Of a DNA stretch of 64,000 bases, positions 51,810 to 61,573 are shown piece by piece (position 1 is the first letter of the stretch; each line of letters starts with the position of its first letter). Origin of the DNA: Nitratidesulfovibrio sp. Its GTDB lineage: Bacteria > Desulfobacterota > Desulfovibrionia > Desulfovibrionales > Desulfovibrionaceae. Under the pieces are notes generated by a model. That model was given only the letters and a program-made list of their open reading frames with translations. It was not told the origin of the DNA and did not search any database. The position numbers were made by a program, and so were the translations under genes. The DNA lies in NCBI RefSeq assembly GCF_040373385.1, contig NZ_JBDXXH010000002.1:558001-622000 (forward strand). The letters are read 5' to 3'.

Positions 51810-54098
51810 TCATGCAGCCTTGCGCCGGGCCACGGCACTGTCGATGGCGGCGGCAAGTTCGGCAGCCATGACCGGCTTGGACACGTAGCCGTCCATGCCC
51901 TCGGCCAGGAATTTCTCCCTGTCGCCGGTCATGGCATAGGCGGTCATGGCTATGACGGGAATCCGCGCATCCAGCACGCCGGAATCGCCGCCACGGATGT
52001 GCCGCGTGGCCTCCACTCCGTCCATCACATCCATCTGAACATCCATGAGCACGCAGTCGAAGCGCTTGGCGCGCAAGGCATCCAGCGCCTGGGCGCCGTT
52101 GGCTGTGGTGGTCACCTCGTGGCCCAGCTGTTCCAGCAGCCGCCGGGCGCACAGTCGGCTTACTTCGTCGTCCTCGGCCAGCAGGATGCGCAGCCCGCCT
52201 TGCCCGGTGCTGGCGGGGGCTTCTTCCGGCGGGGCGATGTGCGTTGTCCGGTTGGGAATGGTGAAGGGCAGGGTCAGGCAGACGTGGGTGCCCTGCCCCA
52301 TCAGGCTGTCGAATTGCAGGGTTCCGCCCATGGCGACAACGAGGTTGCGCACGATGGACAGGCCAAGGCCGGCCCCCTGATGGGATCGGGTGTAGCTTTC
52401 CTCCACCTGGGCAAAGGGCCGGACGATGTGGTCCAGCTTGTCGTCCGGAATGCCGATGCCGGTATCGCTGACGATGAACAGCACTCGTATTTCGCCGGAA
52501 GGCATGGGCAGCAACGGAAAGACCTCCAGGCGGACCTCGCCCCTTTCGGTGAACTTCATGGCGTTGCCCACGAGGTTGAACAGGATTTGCCGGAGGTGAA
52601 TCTCGTCCCCCACGAGTACCGGCGGAATCTCCGGTGCGCACGCGATAACGAGGGGAACCCGCTTGCTCTGGTGCATGGGCGAGAATGTTTCCGCCAGCGC
52701 CGCAAAGGTGCTGGCCAGGGCAAAGGGCCTGCTTTCGATGCGCATGCCCCCGGCCTCTATGCGCGACAGGTCCAGCAGGTCGCCCAGCAGGTCTGTCAGG
52801 CGGCGTCCGGAACGCTGGGCAAGATCCAGAAACGCGTCCCGTTCATTGGCATTCTCGTTGCCCTTGATGAGTTGCAGCATGCCGAGCAGGCCATTGAGCG
52901 GGGTGCGCAGTTCATGGCTCATGTTGGCCAGGAACAGGCTTTTGGCCCGGTTGGCGACTTCGGCCTGGCTTCTTGCCTCGCGCAGTTCGGCCTCGGTGCG
53001 GGCGCGTTCTGCCCTGTCGCGCTCCAGCGCGCTGGCCATGTCGTTGAAGGATCGAGCCAGGATGTCGATTTCGGTAACCCCCGGCTCCGGCCCGACGCGC
53101 GTATTCAGATCGCCTTCGCCAATGCGCTGCGCCGCCGCAGCAAGCTCTTCCAGTCTGCGGCCCATGTTGCGTCCGCCGAAAAACCAGCCGCTGAACAACG
53201 TGAGGCCCACCATCAGCAGCAGGATGCTCAGGTCTCGCCACAGGATTTCCAACGCCTGGGCATGAATCCTTGTCTTGGGAGTGCCCGCGAACATGTACAT
53301 GTAGGGCGGGGCTTCCGGACTGGTGCGAATCTTCCGGAAGGCCACGAGGCGCAGCACTCCGTCCGACCCCAGGTCTTCCACAAGGCCTTCCTCGCCATCA
53401 GCCGAGGCGGTGGCGAACATGGGGGCGTGGATGGGGCGACCGATGAGGATGTCATCGGTTTCGGGAAAGCGGAACAGGCGGATTCCCTGGTGATCGCAAA
53501 CGCCGAAGAAGGAGTCGGGTGGAAAACGCATTTCGGCGAACTGGTCGCCATAACTGCTCAGCAGGATGCTGGCCAGCAATACCGCGCGGACAGTGCCGTC
53601 GGGGCCGATGACAGGACAGCCGAAGGGCAGTACGGGTACGCCCAGGCTTACCCCGAGCTGATACTCGCCCACGACGAAGCCCCTGGTCTTCAGCACATCC
53701 TGGAAATGCTTCACGCCGGCAAAGTTGACTCCGGTCGATGCACCGCCGGTGGCCATGATGTTGCCTTCCAGGTCAACCAGATGCAGGGCGGAATAGCGTT
53801 GTTGGTTGATACGGAGCACATTGACGAAGATGCGGGTGCAGGACGCAATGTCGGCACGCTGCACGTCCGGCACGCGAGACAGGTTTTCCAGGAGCAGGCG
53901 GGTTGCCGTGGTGGCCCGCACCTGGGTTTCGGCCGCAGTGCGGACAAAGCCTTGCAGTCCATGCGTGGCGTCATCGATGGCCTTGTTTCTGGCCTGCAAC
54001 CCCAGGACGACGATAAGGGCCAGCGTGGGCAACGCGGACACGAGGATCAGCAGCGCAAGCTTCTTGCGAATGGACCCTTTGAACGGATGGAACGGCAT
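51810..54098 (-). CDS. Hybrid sensor histidine kinase with response-regulator domain
   Basis: A 762-aa membrane kinase. Order: TM helix near residues 12-32, a periplasmic dCache-like sensor (with HLVDLEGNIMATGG and FFGVCDHQGIRLFRFPETDD), a second TM near 295-315, HAMP, HisKA with the phospho-His in SHELRTPLNG (near 398), HATPase (NLVGNAMKFTERG, DTGIGIPDDKL, GAGLGLSIVRNL), and a REC domain with the phospho-Asp in VLMDVQMD (near 688). No DNA-binding partner is adjacent, so the output is unknown. Confidence 0.93.
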   Translation of the reverse strand: MPFHPFKGSIRKKLALLILVSALPTLALIVVLGLQARNKAIDDATHGLQGFVRTAAETQVRATTATRLLLENLSRVPDVQRADIASCTRIFVNVLRINQQRYSALHLVDLEGNIMATGGASTGVNFAGVKHFQDVLKTRGFVVGEYQLGVSLGVPVLPFGCPVIGPDGTVRAVLLASILLSSYGDQFAEMRFPPDSFFGVCDHQGIRLFRFPETDDILIGRPIHAPMFATASADGEEGLVEDLGSDGVLRLVAFRKIRTSPEAPPYMYMFAGTPKTRIHAQALEILWRDLSILLLMVGLTLFSGWFFGGRNMGRRLEELAAAAQRIGEGDLNTRVGPEPGVTEIDILARSFNDMASALERDRAERARTEAELREARSQAEVANRAKSLFLANMSHELRTPLNGLLGMLQLIKGNENANERDAFLDLAQRSGRRLTDLLGDLLDLSRIEAGGMRIESRPFALASTFAALAETFSPMHQSKRVPLVIACAPEIPPVLVGDEIHLRQILFNLVGNAMKFTERGEVRLEVFPLLPMPSGEIRVLFIVSDTGIGIPDDKLDHIVRPFAQVEESYTRSHQGAGLGLSIVRNLVVAMGGTLQFDSLMGQGTHVCLTLPFTIPNRTTHIAPPEEAPASTGQGGLRILLAEDDEVSRLCARRLLEQLGHEVTTTANGAQALDALRAKRFDCVLMDVQMDVMDGVEATRHIRGGDSGVLDARIPVIAMTAYAMTGDREKFLAEGMDGYVSKPVMAAELAAAIDSAVARRKAA

Positions 54099-54409
54099 GG
54101 GCGCCTCGTGCGTACTGTCTCGCGGGGGCAGGGAATACCGCGAAGCTAGCTTGGGCTGCCTGTTTGCTGTAGTATAACTTGGGGGTTCTTAAACCGGAGA
54201 AAAGGCCGGGGGCGCGGAGGCATGACATCCGCACGGATGCTTGCCGCCACCGTCATGGAAGCCGACGCGACGGCGTGTCGCGGGGTGTCGATGCGCGTCG
54301 GGCGGGTACGGCAGGGCCGCTTGGGAGTGCCCCGCGCGGATGGCCCGCAGGCAGCGTGGGGCCTGGCCTGGCAAGCAACCGTGAGGCCGAGGCAGTGACG
54401 CAGCCGGTC
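54099..54409. other. Gap upstream of the hybrid kinase
   Basis: About 310 bp. TTATACT on the minus strand near 54170 may be a -10 box for the kinase gene, but no matching -35 is obvious. No gene seen. Confidence 0.35.
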
Positions 54410-55861
54410 CTACTCCCCCACCGGCTCCATGTGCACGACCACCCGCCCCAGTTCGGGCAGGCTGGCGCGCAGGCGTGCCTCCAGCGCGGCGGACACGCGG
54501 TGCGCCTCGGTGACAGGGGTTTCCGGGGCCATGCGACAGTGGAAGCTCAAGGAGATGTCCTCGCCCTGTCTGCGCACGTGCATGTGGTGGCAGTCGTGCA
54601 CGCCAGGTTCGGCATCGGTGGCGGCCTGCACGGCGGCCAGGATGCGCGGCGATTCCATCAGGCGCGACGGCGTGGGGGGCGTCGTACCCGCCGCATCCGG
54701 TGCGGGTTCGATGTGCGTGGCCACGTGCAGCGGACCGAGTTCGGCGCGCAGGGCCTCTTCGAAGGCGGTCACGCGGGCGTGGGCATCGGCCAGGGGCATC
54801 CGCCCTTCAAGCTCCACATGAAGTTCCACCATCAGGTCGTGCGGGGCCGCGACGTCGGGCTGCGTCTCTATGACCTCCACGGCGTGCACGGGCAGCGCGT
54901 GGGCGGCGGCCACGCAGCGAATGCGGTCCACCACGCCGCGCTCCCCGGCCTGCTGGGGTTCGAAATGGATGGTCACGTCCGCGCCGGGGGCCACCTGACG
55001 CACGGCGGCTTCCGCCTGGCGGGTGATTTCGTGGGCCGCGTCCAGCGACAGCCCTGCCGCCACGATGATGGTCATGTCCACGAAGGCGTGCGGCCCACTT
55101 TCGCGCACCCGGGTGCGTTCCACCCGCACCACGCCGGGCTGGGCGACCACGGCGGCCTCGATGCGCCCGGCAAGCCCTGCGTCGCCGCCGTCCAGCAGCG
55201 CATCCACGGCGCGTCGGCCAAGGCTGAGGCTGACGTGCACCACGATGCCGCACACCGCAAGGGCGGCCACGGCGTCGGCGCGTTCCAGCACGGGGCGCAG
55301 GGCCGAGCCCTGCGGCAGCAGGTCCGCCGCCAGCAAGGCCAGCAGACCCACGATGACCACGGCAGACGACCAGATGTCGGTGGAAAAGTGCAGCGCGTCG
55401 GCCTCCAGGGCCTGGCTGTTGTACTTCTTGGCCACGCGGCGCAGCATGCGCGAGCGCGAGATATCCACCACGATGGACACGCCCATCACCCCAAGTCCCC
55501 ACGCCGACGGCACCACCGTTTCCGGCTCCACGAACAGCCGGTGCATGGCTTCCCACACGATCCATCCGCAGGTCGCCAGCAGCAGCAGCGTTTCCACCAG
55601 GGCGGAGAGGTTTTCGATCTTGCCGTGGCCGTAAGGGTGGCGTGCGTCGGGCGGGCGGGATGAAATGTGCACCGCGAACCACGTGACGGCGGCGGCCACC
55701 AGGTCCAGCCCGCTGTGCGCCGCCTCCGACAGGATGCCCAGGCTGTTGGTGGATACGCCCACCCCCAGCTTGAGCGTGGTCAGCAGCACGGCGGCCAGCA
55801 CGGAAGACAGCGCGGCGGCGTTCTTTTCGCGCAGGGCGGTTTCGTAATCGTGGGGTTGCAT
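54410..55861 (-). CDS. Cation diffusion facilitator (CDF) with extended C-terminus
   Basis: A 483-aa metal exporter. The six-helix CDF domain has the site-A motifs (ILSEAAHSGLDL on helix 2 and ADALHFSTDIWSS on helix 5) and HPYGHGKIENL in the loop. The C-terminal cytoplasmic part is longer than in the usual ~300-aa members. It appears to hold repeated CDF dimerisation-type domains (for example VVRVERTRVRESGPHAFVDM and a similar GVHDCHHMHVRRQGEDISL). Metal specificity unknown. ATG at 55861 after GGAGG. Confidence 0.88.
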   Translation of the reverse strand: MQPHDYETALREKNAAALSSVLAAVLLTTLKLGVGVSTNSLGILSEAAHSGLDLVAAAVTWFAVHISSRPPDARHPYGHGKIENLSALVETLLLLATCGWIVWEAMHRLFVEPETVVPSAWGLGVMGVSIVVDISRSRMLRRVAKKYNSQALEADALHFSTDIWSSAVVIVGLLALLAADLLPQGSALRPVLERADAVAALAVCGIVVHVSLSLGRRAVDALLDGGDAGLAGRIEAAVVAQPGVVRVERTRVRESGPHAFVDMTIIVAAGLSLDAAHEITRQAEAAVRQVAPGADVTIHFEPQQAGERGVVDRIRCVAAAHALPVHAVEVIETQPDVAAPHDLMVELHVELEGRMPLADAHARVTAFEEALRAELGPLHVATHIEPAPDAAGTTPPTPSRLMESPRILAAVQAATDAEPGVHDCHHMHVRRQGEDISLSFHCRMAPETPVTEAHRVSAALEARLRASLPELGRVVVHMEPVGE

Positions 55862-56378
55862 GACGCCTCCGGGCTGGCCTGTCCTGTGAGGTCTTGTGGG
55901 GTGCGGCGCGGATGTGCGTTGCCGTGACAGGCTGCGGTATGCGCGCCTTCGCAAACGTTGCCGCCGCAGCGGAACGCGGCCCGCCATGGCCATGGCCAGG
56001 GTGCAGGCGCACGGCATCCTAGCACGGCCTGTTCAGCGTGACCAGCAAGGAGCGCATCACGCCGTCATTGATGATGAACATCGACTTCAGACGGTAGGTT
56101 GCGAGGGGGCAGATAGTGACGGCTGGTTCTGTCCGATAAGAAGCGTGACGGCACGAAAATCGAATTGGAACCTCAGTATACTGTTTTTATGCAGCATGTT
56201 TTATAGATAGTTTTGAGTTATCCGTGTATTATCCGCCTTAACCAGTTTTTGGGTACGCTAAGAGGTGATTCTCATGGAAGACGCTGCAACCGGATGATGA
56301 ACAGGCCTTTTTTGTCTTTGGAATTCGACTCCAAAGCAGCGGGCAAACTCCATTTTAATCGATGAAGGAGCAATAAGA
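55862..56378. other. Transition into the AT-rich SIR2 locus
   Basis: About 520 bp. The first ~170 bp are GC-rich and core-like; from about 56,040 the sequence becomes AT-richer and continues so through the SIR2 gene. No gene is supported. AAGGAG at 56363-56368 is the SIR2 ribosome-binding site. Confidence 0.4.
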
Positions 56379-57695
56379 ATGCTGCTAATTACTGGCGCAG
56401 GCGTTGACCGTACCGCAGGCATCGATTTCCCGCTGGCCAGCACATTGTTGGCTGACGTTACGCGTTACCTGGATGGACCGGGCAAGCCGGTGGACGAAGC
56501 ACTACGTGCCATGCTTCCTGGGCTGCGTTTCAGCTTCAACAACATGATAGCTCGGGCAGTAGACAAAATTGCAACGCGCGAGCCGCACGAACAAAGGGCT
56601 ATGGTGCAGCGGGTGCAGGCAGCCATTGCTGACTTGCCAGCAGGGCGGGAAGCCATAACGAAGCATGGCGAGTTGATCATCCGCCTTTTTAATAAGCTGG
56701 CGAGTATTGCCGAGCAAAGCCAGCTTGATGAAGAAACCGAAAATTTGATCCGTGATGTCTTTCCAGCAGATGCCGAAGATTTAATCGACAGTGATTCGAT
56801 ACTTGATATTCACAAGCTGTCTTTGTCCGATACATTCAAAACCGTTCTCAAGCGCACTCTAAAGATGGGCCTGTCCGGTGAACACCATGAAGTTGCGGCT
56901 GCACTTGGTGCGGACATGCTGAACATCGAAACGTTGCTTATTGAAAAGTTTCTCGGATTCTACAATGACAAGCCATCCGATATCAAAAACTATCTGTATA
57001 TCGCATGGTCGCTTTGGGCTTACCTAGTTGCCAAGCAGAACGAAGTTCTGGCGGTTCATAATGCTGATCCCTTGCCATTTTATAGCAATATTCCTGAAGG
57101 CGTTCGCGCTATCACTCTCAACTACACAGCGTTCCTGCAACAACGGTTGGGTTTGGAACGGACATTGTATTTTCATGGTGGCTTGGCAGAATACGTCCGT
57201 ATGGACACGAGGAATTTGTTGCCGATAGACAGCATCCATACCTGCGATCCGGTGCGATTTATTCGTGAGTTAGTCATGCCCAATGTGGATGTGACGCAGG
57301 ATGATCTGCGGCAGCAGAGGCACGTCATCCCGGCTTTGGTACCTCCGTTGAGGCTTAAACCGATTCTCTCCCATCGTTATATCGAATTATGGGGTCAGGC
57401 ATCCAGATGGGTGAGGGAGGCAACGCATATTGTTGTAGTTGGTTATTCTTTCAATAACGCGGATGAGCATTTTAACGACATCCTTCGCAGTCATCCGAAC
57501 CCCGTGATTGATATTGTTGCTCCAGAGGCGACCACCCCAGAATTTATTGCACGTATGGAAAAGGTATTTTGCATCGCTGCGTCACAATATTCTAGAGTCG
57601 AAGTTAACGGGCATAGCGCCATGCAGGCAAGAAGAGTGCGTTTGATCAACGCGACAGCTGCCGATGTCGATCTAGCTGCTCTATTTGGAGTATAA
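56379..57695 (+). CDS. Stand-alone SIR2-like (NADase/sirtuin-fold) protein
   Basis: A 438-aa protein with SIR2-fold landmarks: N-terminal nucleotide loop LITGAGVDRTAGIDFP, an ITLNYTAFLQ segment near residue 245 (position of the TxN(Y/x)D loop), HGGL near 265, and VVVGYSFNNADEHFNDIL near 354. The central ~150 residues are helical. In anti-phage systems (Thoeris, DSR, SIR2-pAgo) such domains deplete NAD+. Here there is no visible partner gene. AT-rich relative to its neighbours, so probably acquired. Confidence 0.75.
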   Translation: MLLITGAGVDRTAGIDFPLASTLLADVTRYLDGPGKPVDEALRAMLPGLRFSFNNMIARAVDKIATREPHEQRAMVQRVQAAIADLPAGREAITKHGELIIRLFNKLASIAEQSQLDEETENLIRDVFPADAEDLIDSDSILDIHKLSLSDTFKTVLKRTLKMGLSGEHHEVAAALGADMLNIETLLIEKFLGFYNDKPSDIKNYLYIAWSLWAYLVAKQNEVLAVHNADPLPFYSNIPEGVRAITLNYTAFLQQRLGLERTLYFHGGLAEYVRMDTRNLLPIDSIHTCDPVRFIRELVMPNVDVTQDDLRQQRHVIPALVPPLRLKPILSHRYIELWGQASRWVREATHIVVVGYSFNNADEHFNDILRSHPNPVIDIVAPEATTPEFIARMEKVFCIAASQYSRVEVNGHSAMQARRVRLINATAADVDLAALFGV

Positions 57696-57751
57696 GTAGA
57701 TTGTGTATAACAGCTTGGGGGAACTTTGCCGGACTACCTTGGAAGCCATCT

Positions 57752-57774
57752 TGGTGGCGGCGGAAATCGAACCC
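57752..57774 (-). repeat. tRNA/tmRNA 3'-end-like remnant
   Basis: On the minus strand the sequence GGGTTCGATTTCCGCCGCCA followed by CCA matches the T-loop, acceptor and CCA of the ssrA 3' end except for one substitution and a 2-base gap. No complete tRNA can be folded around it. It looks like an attachment-site scar left by an element that brought the SIR2 gene. Confidence 0.5.
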
Positions 57775-57846
57775 TTGTTCGGGAAAGGGGGAACGCGGTG
57801 GTGGTACGAATGCACAACGGCCCTCCCCTCGGCTCACCAAACGCCG

Positions 57847-58197
57847 CTAAGCGCCAAGCTGGCTTGGGCCGTCCTGCCCGGTCAGCAGCTCCAGCACCCC
57901 AACGACATGGGCGCGTGCGTCGTCGGGCAGGTCTGCATACGCAACCGGGGTGAACCAGCGCACGCGCTGGCCATCGGCATTATCCTTCCAGCCGTGGAAT
58001 TCGTCGTACGGGCGGGTGAACAGCGCATGGCCGGACGGGTACAGGGTGCGGTACACCACCACCCTGCCCTCGGTGGCCGTGTCCAGCGCCTCGCCCACCA
58101 CCTGATAGTAGCGCCCCTTGAAGTGGCGGTAGAAGGCCTGGCCGGGCGTGGCGCGGTCTTGCGGCGTGACGCCTGCGTGCATGTCGTCCCCTGACAT
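57847..58197 (-). CDS. DUF1653 protein
   Basis: A 116-aa protein with the DUF1653 core: YRHFKGRYYQVVGEALDTAT, VVVYRTLYPSGHALFTRPYD and EFHGW. The function of the family is unknown. ATG at 58197 has GGGGAAGA upstream. Confidence 0.82.
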   Translation of the reverse strand: MSGDDMHAGVTPQDRATPGQAFYRHFKGRYYQVVGEALDTATEGRVVVYRTLYPSGHALFTRPYDEFHGWKDNADGQRVRWFTPVAYADLPDDARAHVVGVLELLTGQDGPSQLGA

Positions 58198-58337
58198 CTT
58201 CTTCCCCTTGGGTGCAGTTTGGCCGCACCATGCGCGACGCGCCGGAAAAAGGGAATCCCCCTTTCCGGCGCGCGGTTGTCAGGCATTGTGAGGCGAGTCA
58301 CCTCGCCAATGCGGATTTTCGTCGGGCGTCGCGACGC

Positions 58338-58994
58338 CTATTCCAACACGAGAACGATCAACTCCTTGGGCCCGTGCACCCCGAAGGCCAGTGTCATTTC
58401 GATGTCCGCCGTCTTGGACGGGCCGGAGATGAGCAGCGCGTTGGTGGGCATGTTTTCTGCCCAGCGCATTTCGCGCATGGCCTCGGCAAGGGTGCTGTGG
58501 ATGGTGTCGGCCTTCAGCAATGCCACGTGCACCGTGGGCACCAGCGAGAGCAGGCGCGGTTCCTGCGGGGTGGGCCAGACGATGAGCGTGCCGTTTTCGG
58601 CAATGCCGCCCAGGGTAGAGGTAATGCCCACGTCGATGCCGAACAGTTCGTCGCGGAAGGCTTCCACGTTTTCGCCGTAGGGCACCAGCTTGGGCAGTCC
58701 CTTGCCCTTGATCTTGGACCGCAGGGTGCCGCCAAACCACGCATCGTGGCCGTAGGTCAGGGTCTTGGCCTCGCGTGCCTTCAACAGTTCCGCAAGCTTG
58801 GCGGGCCATTCCGCCTCTGGCAGCACGTGCACTTCCGAGCGCACGGTTTCCATGCGCTTTTTCAGCAGTTCGATGCGCTGGGCCTTGTCCAGCATGGGGG
58901 CCTGCCAACTGCCGCCCTGGGGCACGTAGGGCGATACGGTGGTGCGCGCCGCGTGCAGGCGCGCGAAGATGCGGTCGCGGGCGGTGCTACTCAT
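58338..58994 (-). CDS. lutC: LutC-type LUD-domain protein (lactate utilisation)
   Basis: A 218-aa protein with the LUD fold: VDVGITSTLGGIAENGTLIV with a later TVHVALLKADTI and ALLISGPSKTADIEMTLAFG. LutC is part of the LutABC complex that oxidises L-lactate to pyruvate. ATG at 58994 overlaps the lutB stop by 8 bp. Third gene of the operon. Confidence 0.9.
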   Translation of the reverse strand: MSSTARDRIFARLHAARTTVSPYVPQGGSWQAPMLDKAQRIELLKKRMETVRSEVHVLPEAEWPAKLAELLKAREAKTLTYGHDAWFGGTLRSKIKGKGLPKLVPYGENVEAFRDELFGIDVGITSTLGGIAENGTLIVWPTPQEPRLLSLVPTVHVALLKADTIHSTLAEAMREMRWAENMPTNALLISGPSKTADIEMTLAFGVHGPKELIVLVLE

Positions 58995-60414
58995 GGCGGA
59001 TCCCCTCTTCCTTGGCGAGTTGGTGCAGGCTCTTGGGCGCAAAGCGTGGCGCGGTGCGCACGCTGGTCCACGCCTTCAGCGGACCGACGTTGGGCAGCCT
59101 TTCGCCGAACTTGCCCAGCATGGACACCACGAACCTGTTCAACGCCGGAATGCGGTAGGTCAGTTCCCAGCCCTTCCAGACCAGTGTTTCCAGCAGGTTC
59201 TTCTTGGCGCCGTGGCCCTTGACCACGCCGTCGCCCTTCTCGTCGTACGCTTCCGTGCGCATGCGCCGGATGATGCCCGGAATGGGAATGCGCACCGGGC
59301 ACACCTCTTCGCAGGCGTTGCACAGGCTGGATGCAGTGGCCAGCACCCCCTTGTCGGCCAGCCCGTCGATCTGCGGGGTGAGGATCTTGCCGATGGGGCC
59401 GGGATACACAGAGCCGTAGGCGTGCCCGCCGATGCGGATGTACACCGGGCAGTGGTTAAGGCAGGTGCCGCAGCGGATGCATTGCAGGGTACGGCGCAAC
59501 TGCGCGTCGGCCAGCATCCGGGAGCGGCCATTGTCCAGGATGACCAGATGGATTTCCTTGGGGCCGTCGCGCTCGCCATCCTTGCGGGGGCTGGTGATGC
59601 AGTTGACGTAGGTGGTGACCAACTGGCCCGTGGCGGATGCCGTCAGCAAACGCAGCAGCGGCGGCAGGTCGGTCAGCGATTCCACCACCTTTTCCAGCCC
59701 CATGACGGCCACGTGCACCGGGGGCACCGTGGTGCACATCCGGCCATTGCCCTCGTTTTCCACCAGCACCAGGGTGCCCGTTTCGGCCACGGCAAAGTTC
59801 ACGCCCGAAAGGCCCACGTGCCCGGTGCGGAACTTTTCACGCAGGGTGCGCCGGGCAATGGCGTTCAGTTCTTCCACCACGTCGGTGTAGGGAATGCCTT
59901 CCAGGTTGTCGGTGAAGATGCGTCCCACCTGCTGGCGGTTCTTGTGGATGGCGGGCACGATGATGTGCGAGGGCGGCTCGTGGTTCAGCTGGATGATGAA
60001 CTCGCCAAGGTCCGTTTCCAGCGCCTCGATGCCGTGGGTTTCCAGAAAGTGGTTCAGGTGCATTTCTTCCGAGACCATGGACTTGCCCTTCACCAGCTTG
60101 GTGGCGTCGTGGCTGCGCATGATGCCCAGAATGATCTCGTTGGCCTCTGCCGTGGTTTCGGCCCAATGCACGATGATGCCGTTTTCGGTACACTTGCGCT
60201 CCAGCCGCTCCAGCAGTTCCGGCAGCTTGGCCAGGGCCTTGCGCTTGGCGGCCTCTGCGTCGTCGCGCATGCGTTCGCGCTCTTCGGCGTCGGGCAGCAC
60301 GGCCACGCGTTTTTTCATCAGACCGGTAAGGGCCGACTTGAAGTTGGCGCGCAACTGGCGGTCGGCAAGGGCCTCGGTGACGTTGGCCGTAAAATCGAGG
60401 TGCTGGCTACCCAT
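58987..60414 (-). CDS. lutB: LutB-type iron-sulfur LUD protein (lactate utilisation)
   Basis: A 475-aa protein. An N-terminal LUD domain (KGKSMVSEEMHLNHFLETHG, GLSGVNFAVAETGTLVLVEN) is followed by a 2[4Fe-4S] ferredoxin-like domain with CIRCGTCLNHCPVY and CNACEEVCPVRIP. The C-terminus is basic and aromatic. It would carry electrons from lactate oxidation. ATG at 60414 overlaps the lutA stop by 8 bp. Confidence 0.92.
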   Translation of the reverse strand: MGSQHLDFTANVTEALADRQLRANFKSALTGLMKKRVAVLPDAEERERMRDDAEAAKRKALAKLPELLERLERKCTENGIIVHWAETTAEANEIILGIMRSHDATKLVKGKSMVSEEMHLNHFLETHGIEALETDLGEFIIQLNHEPPSHIIVPAIHKNRQQVGRIFTDNLEGIPYTDVVEELNAIARRTLREKFRTGHVGLSGVNFAVAETGTLVLVENEGNGRMCTTVPPVHVAVMGLEKVVESLTDLPPLLRLLTASATGQLVTTYVNCITSPRKDGERDGPKEIHLVILDNGRSRMLADAQLRRTLQCIRCGTCLNHCPVYIRIGGHAYGSVYPGPIGKILTPQIDGLADKGVLATASSLCNACEEVCPVRIPIPGIIRRMRTEAYDEKGDGVVKGHGAKKNLLETLVWKGWELTYRIPALNRFVVSMLGKFGERLPNVGPLKAWTSVRTAPRFAPKSLHQLAKEEGIRHE

Positions 60415-61168
60415 TGATGCGCTCCCATATGAATTCGGCAAGGTGACGGGGCGCCACGGGCACGCCCTTGTGCTCCATGGCCCCGCCGATGTTCATCAGA
60501 CAGCCGCAGTCGCCGGAAAGGATGGCCGAGGCGCCGGTTGCCCGGATGTCCTCGATCTTGTCCGCCACCATGGCGGCGGAGATTTCCGGCTGCTTGATGG
60601 AGAAGGTGCCGCCGAAGCCGCAGCATTCGTACTCGCGCTCTATCTCCACCAGTTCCACGTTGGACAGCTGGCCGATGAGGGCCTTGGCCGCGGCGGTCGC
60701 CCCCATCTCGCGCATGGCGTGGCACGAGGAATGCCACGTGACCTTCACCGGCTTGCCCTTGTCCTCGTAGCGCACATGCAGGGCGTTGTGCAGAAAGTCG
60801 CCCAGTTCGAAAACCCGTTCGGAGAACTTGCGCACATCAAAGTATTCCGAATCGTTGGCGAACATTTCCGGGTAGTGGTGGCGCATCATGCCCGCGCACG
60901 ATCCGGAAGGCACCACGATGGGCCAGTCGGCGTTGGAGAACGCCTTGATCTGCGCCCTGGCCACGGCCCTGGCCTCTTCAAGGAAGCCGGAATTGTACGC
61001 GGGCTGGCCGCAGCACGACTGTTCCTGCGGAAAGACCACCTCCACCCCGGCGCGGCGCAGCAGGTGCATGCCCGCCATGCCCGCCTGCGGGAACGACATG
61101 TCCACGAGGCAGGTGCCGAAGTAGTAGACGGTTTTCACGTCGCGAGGATAGGTGAACGTATGGGCCAT
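60407..61168 (-). CDS. lutA: LutA-type CCG-domain subunit (lactate utilisation)
   Basis: A 253-aa protein with two CCG domains, as in LutA/GlpC/HdrB: QEQSCCGQPAYNSG with GTCLVDM, and EREYECCGFGGTFSI with WHSSCHAMREMG. These bind an Fe-S cluster. First gene of lutABC. ATG at 61168 after AGGAAGG. Together with the lactate permease this fits growth on lactate. Confidence 0.92.
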   Translation of the reverse strand: MAHTFTYPRDVKTVYYFGTCLVDMSFPQAGMAGMHLLRRAGVEVVFPQEQSCCGQPAYNSGFLEEARAVARAQIKAFSNADWPIVVPSGSCAGMMRHHYPEMFANDSEYFDVRKFSERVFELGDFLHNALHVRYEDKGKPVKVTWHSSCHAMREMGATAAAKALIGQLSNVELVEIEREYECCGFGGTFSIKQPEISAAMVADKIEDIRATGASAILSGDCGCLMNIGGAMEHKGVPVAPRHLAEFIWERING

Positions 61169-61573
61169 GTGTGCCTTCCTGTGTTGCGGTTGGACGTGCG
61201 CCACGCGCGGCGCGGGGTGGTCCGGGGCGGCAAGGGAATGGTGTGACTGCTGCCGCTGCGGGGGCGAATCCGGCAGCATGTCGGCACCGGGACGTCGCAC
61301 CGGAATGCGACGATGTTTGTGACAAGCCTAGCACGGGGGCGCATTCCATGTCGATACGCTGGTGCGGCAGATGTGCCGTGCGCATCGCGGCTGCCCCCTG
61401 AGCGTCCACCACCGTTTGTGCAGGCGAACGGCTTGCCTGCCGGACGCGCCGGGGCTAGTATGCGCCTCCGTGCCGCCGCCCGCCCCCGCATGCGTGCAGG
61501 CATGGGCCGTCCCACCCCGCAATCGCCCGGCGCTACGGCCTTCACAGGAACTTTCAGCTCACAGGACGCCACC
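61169..61573. other. Divergent promoter region of lutABC and the dehydrogenase gene
   Basis: About 400 bp between divergent genes. It should carry both promoters and any lactate-responsive operator, but no clear palindrome or boxes are recognisable. Confidence 0.35.

Noticed and set aside
51738..54149. An 803-codon plus-strand open frame opposite the hybrid kinase
   Set aside because: Shadow of the kinase gene: no ribosome-binding site, no domain, biased composition. The same applies to the long antisense frames at 15313-17088 and 54179-55663.
57703..58194. A plus-strand open frame after the SIR2 gene
   Set aside because: It runs across the tRNA-end remnant and then antisense to the DUF1653 gene. 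Its GGGGNRTLVRE string is the usual translation artefact of a tRNA 3' end.
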